A stretch of DNA of 64,000 bases, taken from positions 1 to 64,000 of the forward strand of contig NZ_VUNR01000008.1 of assembly GCF_009695585.1 (NCBI RefSeq). Direction: 5' to 3'. Shown here piece after piece: positions 48,214 to 56,383 of the stretch; positions within the stretch are counted from its first letter, which is position 1, and the number at the start of each line of letters is the position of its first letter. The DNA is from Anaerovibrio slackiae (lineage in GTDB: Bacteria > Bacillota > Negativicutes > Selenomonadales > Selenomonadaceae). The notes under the pieces were generated by a model. That model was not told the DNA's origin and did not search any database. It saw only the letters and a list, made by a program, of their open reading frames with translations. A program made the position numbers and the translations under genes.

Positions 48214-50499
48214 ATGCAAAATATACGAAAACGCAATGGAGATATTGTCCCATTTGTCAGAAAAAAGATAGAAGACGCCATTCACAAGGCAAATCTGGAG
48301 TCCATCGACGAAACCTTTGATGGGCCGATTCTGAATATGCTTACGGATGATGTGGTAGCTGCCATCAGCAGCCAGGAGATTCCGGCAGTGGAGTTTATCC
48401 AGGATACTGTGGAGCAGGTGCTGATTAAGCATAATTACGCCAGCACTGCCAAGGCGTTCATTCTTTACCGGGCGGAGCACACCAAGATGCGCCAGGCTCA
48501 GGGGGATCTGATGGACATCTATGATGAGCTGACCTTCAAGAAGGCTGCCGATGCGGACATCAAGCGTGAGAATGCCAATATTGATGCGGATACTGCCATG
48601 GGCACCATGCTGAAATATGGCTCCGAGGGTTCCAAGTATTATATTGACAACTATATTTTGCCGAAGGATATTGCAGCAGCCCATGCTGACGGCGATATCC
48701 ACATCCACGACAAGGATTTTTACATGCTGACGGAGACCTGCTGCCAGATTAACCTCCTGAAGCTGTTCAAGGGCGGTTTTTCTACTGGACATGGCTTCCT
48801 CCGGGAGCCAAATGATATCCGCTCTTATGCGGCTTTGGCGTGCATTGCCATTCAGGCCAATCAGAACGAGATGCACGGCGGCCAGGCGGTGCCGAATTTT
48901 GATTATTCCATGGCTCCGGGAGTGGCAAAGACCTTCCGCAAGCAGTATTTTGAGTATCTGGCTTCCTTCATGCGTGCTGTGTTCATGATGAAGATGGAGG
49001 ATTCCCGCCTGCTGGCAAGGGAGGTCCGCCGCAGCATTCCTTTGGAGCTTACTATGTCCAACCTTGACGAGTACCGTCAGAGGCTGGTGGATTTCCTGCC
49101 TCATCATCAGGCAAGCCACAACTTTGAGTGGATTTCCCCGAATCAGACGGAGCGTGCCCACAAGTTTGCGGTGGAGTCGGCACTGGATGCTACGGACAGG
49201 GCTACCTTCCAGGCCATGGAGGCACTGATTCACAACTTGAACACCATGAATTCCCGTGCCGGTGCCCAGGTGCCATTCAGTTCCATAAACTACGGCACGG
49301 ATACCTCCCCGGAGGCGCGGATGGTGATGCGCAACTTGCTGAAGGCTACCGAGGCAGGCCTCGGCAATGGTGAGACGCCGATTTTCCCTGTACAGATTTT
49401 CAAGGTCAAGGAAGGTGTCAACTACAATCCAGGGGATCCGAACTACGATTTGTTCCAGCAGGCCATGAAGACCTCCGCCAAGAGGCTGTTCCCGAATTTC
49501 AGCTTTTTGGATGCACCGTTTAACCTGGAGTATTACAAGCCTGGGGATTATAACTCCGAGGTGGCATATATGGGCTGCCGTACCCGGGTTATGGGCAACG
49601 TGCACGACCCTGAGAAAGCTGTTACCTGTGGCAGGGGCAACCTGAGCTTTACCAGCATCAACCTGCCGCGCCTGGCTATCAAGGCAGGCCATGACGTCCA
49701 GAAGTTCTATCAGGAGCTGGATGAGCTGATTGAGCTGGTATTCCGCCAGCTGCTGCACCGCTTCAAGATACAGTGCAGCAAGAAGGGGCGCAATTATCCG
49801 TTCCTCATGGGACAGGGCGTGTGGATTGATTCTGACAACATCGGCCCTGATGACAGCGTGGCAGAGGTGCTGAAGCATGGTACTTTGTCCATGGGCTTTA
49901 TCGGCCTGGCTGAGTGCCTGACTGCCCTCACCGGCAAGCATCATGGCCAGTCTGCCGAGGCACAGAAGCTGGGGCTGGAGATTGTCAGCTACATGAGAAA
50001 GCGCATGGATGAGAAGTCGGAGCAGACCGGCCTGAACTTTACCCTGCTGGCAACCCCTGCCGAGGGGCTCAGCGGCCGTTTTGTCCGCATTGACAAAAAG
50101 GTATATGGCGAGATTCCGGGGGTTACGGACAAGGATTATTATACCAACAGCTTCCATGTGCCGGTGGGCTACGGCATTTCGGCAGCAGAAAAGGTCAAGC
50201 TGGAAGGACCGTATCACGCCATGACCAATGCAGGCCACATCAGCTATGTGGAGCTGGATGGAGACCCGTCCAAGAATATTAGGGCATTTGAAGCAGTGAT
50301 CCGTTGCATGCACGATAACGGCATCGGCTATGGCTCCGTGAATCATCCGGTGGACAGGGATCCTGTCTGCGGCTACAATGGCATTATTGATACAGTATGC
50401 CCTCGCTGCGGCCGTACCGAGGCGGCACACAGGATGCGCAAGGTAGTGCCCCGTATCAGGATTAAGCAGCCTGTCCGCTGCAGCCTGGGAGATGAATAA
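48214..50499 (+). CDS. nrdD: Anaerobic ribonucleoside-triphosphate reductase, catalytic part lacking the glycyl-radical end
   Basis: The 761-residue protein has an N-terminal ATP-cone (RKRNGDIVPFVRKKIEDAIH) and the class III barrel (SIPLELTMSNLDEYRQR, FPVQIFKVKEGVNYNPGDPN, MGCRTRV with active-site C455, LSFTSINLPRLAI). Near the end it has the metal-binding region VCGYNGI..DTVCPRCGRTE. Class III enzymes normally continue into RxxGYL, which holds the radical glycine. Here the frame ends 50 residues later without it, with an unrelated tail (RIRIKQPVRCSLGDE). The missing segment is in the next gene. The ATG follows ACGGAGAGAGTCGGAGT. Predicted control is by NrdR. Confidence 0.9.
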   Translation: MQNIRKRNGDIVPFVRKKIEDAIHKANLESIDETFDGPILNMLTDDVVAAISSQEIPAVEFIQDTVEQVLIKHNYASTAKAFILYRAEHTKMRQAQGDLMDIYDELTFKKAADADIKRENANIDADTAMGTMLKYGSEGSKYYIDNYILPKDIAAAHADGDIHIHDKDFYMLTETCCQINLLKLFKGGFSTGHGFLREPNDIRSYAALACIAIQANQNEMHGGQAVPNFDYSMAPGVAKTFRKQYFEYLASFMRAVFMMKMEDSRLLAREVRRSIPLELTMSNLDEYRQRLVDFLPHHQASHNFEWISPNQTERAHKFAVESALDATDRATFQAMEALIHNLNTMNSRAGAQVPFSSINYGTDTSPEARMVMRNLLKATEAGLGNGETPIFPVQIFKVKEGVNYNPGDPNYDLFQQAMKTSAKRLFPNFSFLDAPFNLEYYKPGDYNSEVAYMGCRTRVMGNVHDPEKAVTCGRGNLSFTSINLPRLAIKAGHDVQKFYQELDELIELVFRQLLHRFKIQCSKKGRNYPFLMGQGVWIDSDNIGPDDSVAEVLKHGTLSMGFIGLAECLTALTGKHHGQSAEAQKLGLEIVSYMRKRMDEKSEQTGLNFTLLATPAEGLSGRFVRIDKKVYGEIPGVTDKDYYTNSFHVPVGYGISAAEKVKLEGPYHAMTNAGHISYVELDGDPSKNIRAFEAVIRCMHDNGIGYGSVNHPVDRDPVCGYNGIIDTVCPRCGRTEAAHRMRKVVPRIRIKQPVRCSLGDE

Positions 50500-50548
50500 G
50501 AAAATAGATTGCCTGCGGGTGATTTTTATGATGAAAGGAATGTTTAGC

Positions 50549-50833
50549 ATGGTTGTGAATGGCATTAATGTAACTATCAGCGGTATTAACGATATGTCTG
50601 AGCAGGAAGTTGTGGCTTATATTGATATGCTGCAGGATGAAAATCAGGATGAGCTGTCCCAGCTGACGATTTCCCCTGCCGAAAATGGCGAGGTTAATCT
50701 GGATTATGTGCTGCAGCCAGCCAGGTTCGAGCGCATCCGCCGCATCACCGGCTATCTGGTAGGCACTATTGACCGCTGGAATAATGCCAAGCGGGCAGAG
50801 GAGCATGATCGCGTAAAGCATGGACTCAACTAA
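50549..50833 (+). CDS. Separate glycyl-radical subunit of the anaerobic ribonucleotide reductase
   Basis: The 94-residue product ends with RFERIRRITGYLVGTIDRWN followed by AKRAEEHDRVKHGLN. This is the C-terminal glycyl-radical segment of class III reductases, with the radical-bearing residue predicted to be G68 in RRITGYL. The first ~58 residues (NGINVTISGINDMSEQEVVA, then a strongly acidic stretch) are unlike NrdD and may dock the peptide onto the large subunit. AAAGGA eight bases upstream supports the ATG at 50549. Starts at 50528-50540 are possible. It lies between nrdD and nrdG in the same operon and overlaps nrdG by 14 bases. Confidence 0.85.
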   Translation: MVVNGINVTISGINDMSEQEVVAYIDMLQDENQDELSQLTISPAENGEVNLDYVLQPARFERIRRITGYLVGTIDRWNNAKRAEEHDRVKHGLN

Positions 50834-51401
50834 GCCGATTAAGGAAAACGGGGCGGCCGGGGAGCCTGGCTCCATCAGGCAGCTAAGCGTGCCAGGAGGC
50901 AGGCTGCGGATTGCCGGGACGGTGAATGACTCCATCGTTGATGGGGAGGGATACCGCTATTCGATTTTTACCCAGGGCTGCCCTCATGAATGTCCCGGCT
51001 GCCACAACCCTCAGACACATGATTTTCAGGGGGGCCGGGAGGTGGAGCCTGACAAAATCCTCCGGGCTGTACTGGCAAACCCGTTGCTGGAAGGGGTGAC
51101 CTTCAGCGGAGGTGAGCCCTTCTGCCAGGCGGCGGTGCTGTCAGGCCTGGCGGCGCAGCTCCATGAGAACGGGCTGAATATCTGGTGCTACAGCGGCTAC
51201 ACCTATGAGCAGCTGACCAGCTGCCGCCAGCAGGCGGTGCGGCACCTTTTGCAGCAGGTGGATGTGCTGGTGGATGGGCCTTATGTGGAGGCGCAGCGGG
51301 ATTTAACACTGAGCTTCCGGGGCAGCAGCAACCAGCGGCTGATTGATGTGCCGGCGTCCCTGAAGTGCGGCAGCGTGGTGCTTTATCAGCTGGAGGAATA
51401 A
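50820..51401 (+). CDS. nrdG: Anaerobic ribonucleoside-triphosphate reductase activating protein (radical SAM)
   Basis: The 193-residue radical SAM enzyme has the cluster motif at C54, C58 and C61 (QGCPHECPGCHNP), the SAM-binding GGEPF (TFSGGEPFCQAA) and DVLVDGPYVEAQRDLTL. It abstracts hydrogen to form the glycyl radical on its reductase, here expected to act on the small subunit. The start overlaps the small subunit gene. The first ~28 residues are a longer N terminus than many NrdG proteins. A terminator follows about 105 bases later. Confidence 0.93.
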   Translation: MDSTKPIKENGAAGEPGSIRQLSVPGGRLRIAGTVNDSIVDGEGYRYSIFTQGCPHECPGCHNPQTHDFQGGREVEPDKILRAVLANPLLEGVTFSGGEPFCQAAVLSGLAAQLHENGLNIWCYSGYTYEQLTSCRQQAVRHLLQQVDVLVDGPYVEAQRDLTLSFRGSSNQRLIDVPASLKCGSVVLYQLEE

Positions 51402-51503
51402 TGTGCATGATATGTGCAATAGGATGATGCTGTGTGCTGTATGGTGTTTTTGGGTATTGTAAGCTGGCAGTGATAATTATTTGATTTTTATAAGAATTTC
51501 CAT

Positions 51504-51548
51504 TAAAAGACCGTGTGAAGACAAGATTGTCGGACATGGTCTTTTTTG
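51504..51548 (+). terminator. Terminator of the nrd operon
   Basis: AAAAGACCGTGT pairs with ACATGGTCTTTT across an 18-base loop and is followed by a T-run. Confidence 0.7.
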
Positions 51549-51640
51549 TGTTTATTTATAAAGCCTGTTTGTCTTGCGGGGGGGACACTCATGGTATAAT
51601 GGTCGTGGAATGCTCTTTTTGCAGAGAAAGGATGGAGAAA

Positions 51641-51877
51641 ATGAAGAGTAAAAAAAGTTTGACTGCAGCTGTTTTGCTGGGGCTGGGAGTATTGCTCACA
51701 GGAGCACAGGCTCCTCAGGTAGAGGCTGCCGCTGTGCAGCTGCCTGTTGTTGAAGTTGTTTATGAAAACATGGACGAAAGCACTATTAACGAGGTAAAGT
51801 ATCTTTTGCCTGAATTGAAAAATGTTCAATTTCAACTTGCAATTTACGGTTATAATTTTTTGCTAAAAGTGGTATAA
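51641..51877 (+). CDS. Short exported protein of 78 residues, possibly truncated
   Basis: The product has a strong signal peptide (KSKKSLTAAVLLGLGVLLTG, Ala-rich cleavage region ending VEAAA). Only ~45 mature residues follow, starting VQLPVVEVVYENMDESTINE. The mature part begins like the front of a larger domain and the last residues (FQLAIYGYNFLLKVV) look like read-out of non-coding sequence, so truncation is possible. AAAGGA and GGAG lie upstream. An ATG nine bases earlier is an alternative start. I do not recognise the family. Confidence 0.5.
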   Translation: MKSKKSLTAAVLLGLGVLLTGAQAPQVEAAAVQLPVVEVVYENMDESTINEVKYLLPELKNVQFQLAIYGYNFLLKVV

Positions 51878-51938
51878 TAACCCACATGAGTTTGTTGCAA
51901 TGATCAGTAAACTTATATTTCTTGGGAAAGGTGATGTT

Positions 51939-53168
51939 ATGCAGAAAAAGCATTTGTATTTTATTGCAGCGATACATCTCTGCAATGATATCAGCAGTGG
52001 TGCTATGCCGGCAGTGCTGCCGTTTTTTGTGCTGAATTATGGCATGGATTATACATCTATGGCGGGGCTGATGTTTGCAGGCTCTTTTTTGTCTTCGGTA
52101 ATTCAGCCATTGTTCGGGTATTTTGCGGATAAGACCAGCAAGCTGTGGTTTATGGCGCTGGGAGTGTTTCTGACGGGTGTCAGCCTGGCGGTGACGGGCT
52201 TTGTGCAGGATTATTGGTGTATTTTCGCTGCTATAACCATGATGGGGATTGGTTCCTCTATATTTCATCCTGAGGCTGCCAGTATGGTGAACCATATTGC
52301 CGGGCGGCAGAAGGGCTCGGCAATGAGCATTTTTTCTGTAGGCGGTAATGGGGGCTTTGGCCTGGGGCCTCTTTTGGCTGTCTTCCTGATTACTATCTTC
52401 GGCATGGAGGGGCTGGCGTTTTTTGGCATTATCGGTGTAGTCATGGGGGCGGCAGCCTTTTTCCTGGTGCCGATGATTAAGGCATCTGCTGACAGGAAAA
52501 TTGCCATGGCGGCACAGGCAGCCATGGCAGATACAGTAACTGGTGATGCTGATAGCTCCGGAAAGGATGACGATGGCAAAAATCAGTCGGGCAAATATAG
52601 CAGCAACGGAACTAATGACTGGGGAGCTTTTGGCAAGCTGACAGCTTTGATTACTTTCCGTGCCATGGTGTTTACCAGCCTCAGCAGCTTTCTGCCTTTG
52701 TATTGTATTCAGATTTTGGGGGCTTCCCAGCCGGTGGGAACGGCAACTCTTTCCATACTATCCTTGTCCGGCATCCTGACCACCCTGATAGGCGGTTATT
52801 TTGCTGACCGCTGGGGGTATATTGCCGTGCTGCGCTGGGGAACCAGCCTGCTTGTGCCTCTGCTGGTTATCTGCTTCTTCGGGGGCAGCATTTACTGGGT
52901 ATATGCTATGCTGCTGCCGATGAGCCTTGCTCTGTACAGCACATATTCGCCTTTTGTGGTGCTGGGGCAGACTTATCTGGCGAAGAATATTGGCTTTGCC
53001 TCCGGGGTTACTCTGGGGCTGTCCTTTAGCGTAGGCGGCGTTACGGCTCCGTTCCTGGGACGGTATGCGGATATTTTCGGGCTGGAATCAGTCATGGTGC
53101 TGATAGTGGTGGCGGCTGTGCTTTGTGCTGCGGCATCCTTCATGCTGCCACAGCCGAAAAAAGCATGA
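51939..53168 (+). CDS. MFS transporter of the fosmidomycin-resistance (Fsr) type
   Basis: The 409-residue protein has about 12 membrane helices, the start LYFIAAIHLCNDISSGAMPA typical of Fsr-type drug exporters, and the loop motif GYFADKTSKLWFM. SIFHPEAASMVNHIAG also matches that group. A polar central loop of about 45 residues (DADSSGKDDDGKNQSGKYSS) separates the halves. It probably exports a small antibiotic or metabolite. GGGAAAGGTGATGTT sets the start at 51939. Repeat element D lies directly downstream. Confidence 0.87.
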   Translation: MQKKHLYFIAAIHLCNDISSGAMPAVLPFFVLNYGMDYTSMAGLMFAGSFLSSVIQPLFGYFADKTSKLWFMALGVFLTGVSLAVTGFVQDYWCIFAAITMMGIGSSIFHPEAASMVNHIAGRQKGSAMSIFSVGGNGGFGLGPLLAVFLITIFGMEGLAFFGIIGVVMGAAAFFLVPMIKASADRKIAMAAQAAMADTVTGDADSSGKDDDGKNQSGKYSSNGTNDWGAFGKLTALITFRAMVFTSLSSFLPLYCIQILGASQPVGTATLSILSLSGILTTLIGGYFADRWGYIAVLRWGTSLLVPLLVICFFGGSIYWVYAMLLPMSLALYSTYSPFVVLGQTYLAKNIGFASGVTLGLSFSVGGVTAPFLGRYADIFGLESVMVLIVVAAVLCAAASFMLPQPKKA

Positions 53169-53185
53169 TTTTATACAGAGGCTGT

Positions 53186-53566
53186 CAGTAACATGTCTCG
53201 TCAGCCTCTCCGCCTCCCTTTTTCAGGCTTGCTCGTAAAGCCGGATTGATTATCTTGGTAGCGTACAGCAGAGTATAGTTGATAACTACGTGCATATCTG
53301 TTCAGACACAAGAAAGGACAGGTGCGGCATGTATCCAAAGAAAACCTTGAGTGCAGCCTCGCTTCTTAGCGAGTGCGAGCGCAAGCGACGCAGGAGCTTA
53401 GAAGCGCGAGGCTGTGCTAAGAGCGAGAGCGAGTTTTCTATGGGTACTGCCGCTACCTGTCCATTTTTAATGTCTGAACAGAGTGCACAAACTAACAAAC
53501 TAACAAACTAACAAATTATGTCAGTATAGCACGAAGTAACGATTAAGCACTACGACAAACTGAAAT
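53186..53566. repeat. Nested inverted-repeat element, copy D (half unit)
   Basis: It runs from an inverted Y arm (TCTCGTCAGCC...TTTCAGGCTTGCTCGTAAAG) through a spacer, a 184-bp P block (53298-53481) almost identical to copy A's right P block, and arm X to the end GCACTACGACAAACTGAAAT at 53547-53566. The end abuts the stop codon of panD, which is on the minus strand. Arm X contains a short tandem expansion of AAACTAAC (three units). There is no core and no second half. Confidence 0.83.
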
Positions 53567-53950
53567 TTACTCCGTCTGTCCGTGGTACTCAATGGAGCGT
53601 ATTTCCTTGACGGCATTTTTTTCATCAACCATGACTACAGTCGGCTTGTAAGCAGCAGCTTCCTTTTCATCGAAGAAAGCGTATGCCATGATGATGACGA
53701 TATCCTCAGGCTGTACCATGCGGGCAGCGGAGCCGTTGAGGCAGATGACGCCGGAGTTGCGCGGGCCAGGGATGACGTAGGTTTCCAGGCGGGCACCGTT
53801 ATTGTTGTTCACCACCTGCACCCGCTCATTTGGCAGGATGTGGGCGGCCTCCATGAGAGCCTCGTCGATGGTGATGCTGCCCATGTATTTCAGATTGGCT
53901 TCGGTAACAGTGGCGCAGTGGATTTTTGATTTCAGCAGATTCAGTATCAT
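53567..53950 (-). CDS. panD: Aspartate 1-decarboxylase
   Basis: The 127-residue pro-enzyme has the self-cleavage site G24-S25 in KYMGSITID, which generates the pyruvoyl cofactor, and the downstream [15 protein letters not shown] and [18 protein letters not shown] motifs. It makes beta-alanine for pantothenate. AAAGGAACAGAAA precedes the start at 53950. An in-frame start at 53968 is less likely. It is downstream of panC on the same strand with a 105-base gap. panB is not in the window. The stop codon overlaps the end of repeat element D. Confidence 0.94.
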   Translation of the reverse strand: MILNLLKSKIHCATVTEANLKYMGSITIDEALMEAAHILPNERVQVVNNNNGARLETYVIPGPRNSGVICLNGSAARMVQPEDIVIIMAYAFFDEKEAAAYKPTVVMVDEKNAVKEIRSIEYHGQTE

Positions 53951-54055
53951 TTTCTGTTCCTTTCTCACTTACAACAATTCAATAATTTCCAACTCAATAG
54001 TTCCAACTCGATAACATTTAACTCATTAACTTTTCAAAAGTCTTTTGGGTATTTT

Positions 54056-54901
54056 TCAGCCCAGTATGATATTATCAATCAGACGGGTTTTGCCAATCTT
54101 GACAGCAATGGCAAGGAGGCTTTCTCCGTTGACGGTTTCGATTTCCTTCAGCTCATCAAAGCTGTACAGTTCCACATAGTCAATGACAGCCATAGGCTCA
54201 GTGGCAATTTCCTCACGGACAACCTTTTTCAGTGCCTCCACGGATTTCTCGCCAGCTTCATAAGCCGCCTCTGCCTTTTTCAGGCTGCGGGAAAGCACCA
54301 GGGCAGCAGTCTTTTCCTCCGGGGAGAGGTAGGCGTTGCGGGAGCTTCTGGCCAGGCCGGATTCCTCCCGGACAATCGGCACCATGTTGATGTTGACCTG
54401 GATATTCAAATCCTTGACAAAGCGGCGGATAACCAGCACCTGCTGGGCATCCTTCTGGCCGAAGAAAGCTTCCTGGGCACGGCTCAGGTTCATGAGCTTG
54501 GTTACGACGGTGGCTACACCCCGGAAATGCCCAGGACGCTGGCCGCCGCACAGCTTGCCGGTGAAGGCAGACTCCACATTTACATAGGTGCCGTAGCCAT
54601 CAGGGTACATTTCCTTTGGCTCAGGATGGAAAACTGCGTCTACGCCCACGGACTCCAGCTTCTGGCAGTCCTCCTCAAAGCGGCGGGGATATGCATCATA
54701 ATCCTCGTTAGGGCCGAACTGGACAGGATTTACGAAAACAGAGGCGATGACTACATCACACTTTTCCCTGGCAGTACGCATCAGGGTGAGATGTCCCTCG
54801 TGCAGTGCGCCCATGGTAGGCACCAGCCCGATCACCTTGCCTGCCTGCTGGGCAGCCTTGGCAAATTCGGTAATTTCGGCAACAGTACGCAAAATTTTCA
54901 T
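54056..54901 (-). CDS. panC: Pantothenate synthetase
   Basis: The 281-residue enzyme has the nucleotide-binding PTMGALHEGHLTLM, then VFVNPVQFGPNEDYDAYPR and FFGQKDAQQVLVIRR. It joins pantoate and beta-alanine using ATP. The start at 54901 follows AAGGAGACGATAAAG. An ATG further upstream (54922) has no site. It is followed by panD. A hairpin with a T-run lies in its 5' leader. Confidence 0.95.
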   Translation of the reverse strand: MKILRTVAEITEFAKAAQQAGKVIGLVPTMGALHEGHLTLMRTAREKCDVVIASVFVNPVQFGPNEDYDAYPRRFEEDCQKLESVGVDAVFHPEPKEMYPDGYGTYVNVESAFTGKLCGGQRPGHFRGVATVVTKLMNLSRAQEAFFGQKDAQQVLVIRRFVKDLNIQVNINMVPIVREESGLARSSRNAYLSPEEKTAALVLSRSLKKAEAAYEAGEKSVEALKKVVREEIATEPMAVIDYVELYSFDELKEIETVNGESLLAIAVKIGKTRLIDNIILG

Positions 54902-54956
54902 CTTTATCGTCTCCTTGCACACAACAAAACAGAAAAATAAAATAGCAACGCAACCT

Positions 54957-54993
54957 AGAAAAACAAAAACGTCTTCGGGTTCCCCAAAGACGC
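54957..54993 (-). promoter_or_regulatory. Terminator-like hairpin in the panC leader (possible attenuator)
   Basis: On the minus strand CGTCTTTGGGG pairs with CCCGAAGACG and is followed by TTTTTGTTTTT, 55-90 bases before the panC start. No gene on that strand lies upstream within 2 kb that it would end. An upstream leader segment ATCCCCAG (around 55041-55048) could pair with CTTTGGGGA and disrupt it, as in attenuation. The ligand or trigger is unknown. Confidence 0.5.
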
Positions 54994-55171
54994 ACAGGTA
55001 TCACAATATGACAGTTATGCCGTCCGGTGCAGCTCGCTGGGGATGCCGCCCGCAAAATATAAAGGATATTAACTGCCACGCGATAGCATATCATAACTTT
55101 TCAAAAAATACAATACAAAACTGAAAAAAATAGTGTATAATATAGCAGTCTTCATAGAGGAGGTATGAAAT

Positions 55172-56260
55172 ATGGGCGAGTCCTTTAACATTTACGAATT
55201 TCTTAACATGATGAAAAACATCACGCCGGAGGAGCTGATGGATATGCTGCTGCTGCCCTTCTGCATCCTGCTGACTGCCCTGTGCATCGGGCAGTTTATT
55301 AACAGCCTGGTGGAGAACAGGCTGGCAAAGCATTTTGCCGACAGGGAGGAGATTTCACTCAAGTATATCCTGCTGAAGGCGGCACGTGGGCTGCCCCGGG
55401 CATGGATTGTGGGCTCCACCCTGTACTGGCTGATTAATTCCACCAGCCTCAAGTGGGCGGCAGTGGATTTGTTTTCCTATATATTGTCAGCATGGCTGAG
55501 CTTTACCCTGTTTCAGGTGCTGGCCAGGGCGGCAACTGGTTTTATTGAGTTTTATGCCCAGCGGAATGAGAACATTCCACAGACCAGTCTGCTGCCTAAT
55601 ATCGTCAATGTAGTTATCTATGCACTGGGCATACTGCTGATCCTCAGCGCTATGGGGATTTCGGTAGCCCCCCTCCTGACAGCCATGGGTATCGGCGGTA
55701 TGGCCATCGCCCTGGGCTTGCAGGAAACCCTTGCCAATATCTGTGCTGGTATTTATCTCCTGATGTCCAAGCAGCTGAGCATTGATGATTATGTGCGGCT
55801 CAGTACCGGGGAAGAAGGCCGTGTAGCGGATATAACATGGCGGTTTACGACCATTATTGCCACTTCCGGCAATGCCATCGTGGTGCCGAACCAGAAGATT
55901 TCCAGCGCGATTATTACCAACTATTGCATGCCGGAGCCTGACATGACCATCAAGGTTCCCTGTGGTGTTGCCTATGACAGTGACTTGGACTTTGTGGAAA
56001 AGGTCACTGTGGAGGTGGCGGAGCAGGTGACGAAGGAGGTTGATGCCACCGTGACCAAGAAACCGGCAGTGTACTTCCACACCTTCAATGACAGCAGCAT
56101 AGACTTCAATGTAGTGCTGCACTGCAGCCAGTTTGCCGACCAGTTCAGGCTGAAGCATGAGTTTATCAAGGCCCTGACCAGGCGTTATCGTCAGGAAGGG
56201 ATAGAGATTCCGTTCCCGATTAGGACTGTCTACAACCACCGGGTAGAAAAACAGCAATAA
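55172..56260 (+). CDS. Small-conductance mechanosensitive channel, MscS family
   Basis: The 362-residue protein has three to five membrane helices. The pore-lining helix is visible as APLLTAMGIGGMAIALGLQE followed by TLANICAGIYLL. The beta domain is marked by DYVRLSTGEEGRVADITWRF and VPNQKISSAIITNY, and a C-terminal alpha/beta domain ends at FPIRTVYNH. It releases solutes on hypo-osmotic shock. GGAGGTATGAAAT precedes the ATG. It is monocistronic with a strong terminator. Confidence 0.92.
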   Translation: MGESFNIYEFLNMMKNITPEELMDMLLLPFCILLTALCIGQFINSLVENRLAKHFADREEISLKYILLKAARGLPRAWIVGSTLYWLINSTSLKWAAVDLFSYILSAWLSFTLFQVLARAATGFIEFYAQRNENIPQTSLLPNIVNVVIYALGILLILSAMGISVAPLLTAMGIGGMAIALGLQETLANICAGIYLLMSKQLSIDDYVRLSTGEEGRVADITWRFTTIIATSGNAIVVPNQKISSAIITNYCMPEPDMTIKVPCGVAYDSDLDFVEKVTVEVAEQVTKEVDATVTKKPAVYFHTFNDSSIDFNVVLHCSQFADQFRLKHEFIKALTRRYRQEGIEIPFPIRTVYNHRVEKQQ

Positions 56261-56270
56261 ATTTTCCCAC

Positions 56271-56317
56271 AAAAAATATCGTATGGTGCGTTTCGGTGCA
56301 TCATACGATATTTTTCT
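56271..56317 (+). terminator. Terminator after mscS
   Basis: AAAAATATCGTATG and CATACGATATTTTT pair, with an inner TGC/GCA pair around TTTCGG-type sequence. It is symmetrical and may also stop minus-strand transcripts from the symporter gene. Confidence 0.8.
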
Positions 56318-56383
56318 GTCAGCAGCAAAAGGCAGCTGGCGCCTTTTGCTGCCGGGGTATGATTTTTGCTTATGATGAGCTCA

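Noticed and set aside
50450-50560. Simple frameshift or sequencing error splitting nrdD
   Set aside because: Joining the frames would insert about 75 residues of unrelated sequence. The small gene has its own ribosome site and overlaps nrdG, so a true split is more likely, though resequencing is still the decisive test.
48193-50565. Open frame of 790 codons on the minus strand opposite nrdD
   Set aside because: Same reason: it mirrors the coding bias of nrdD, shows no domain motif and lacks a start context.
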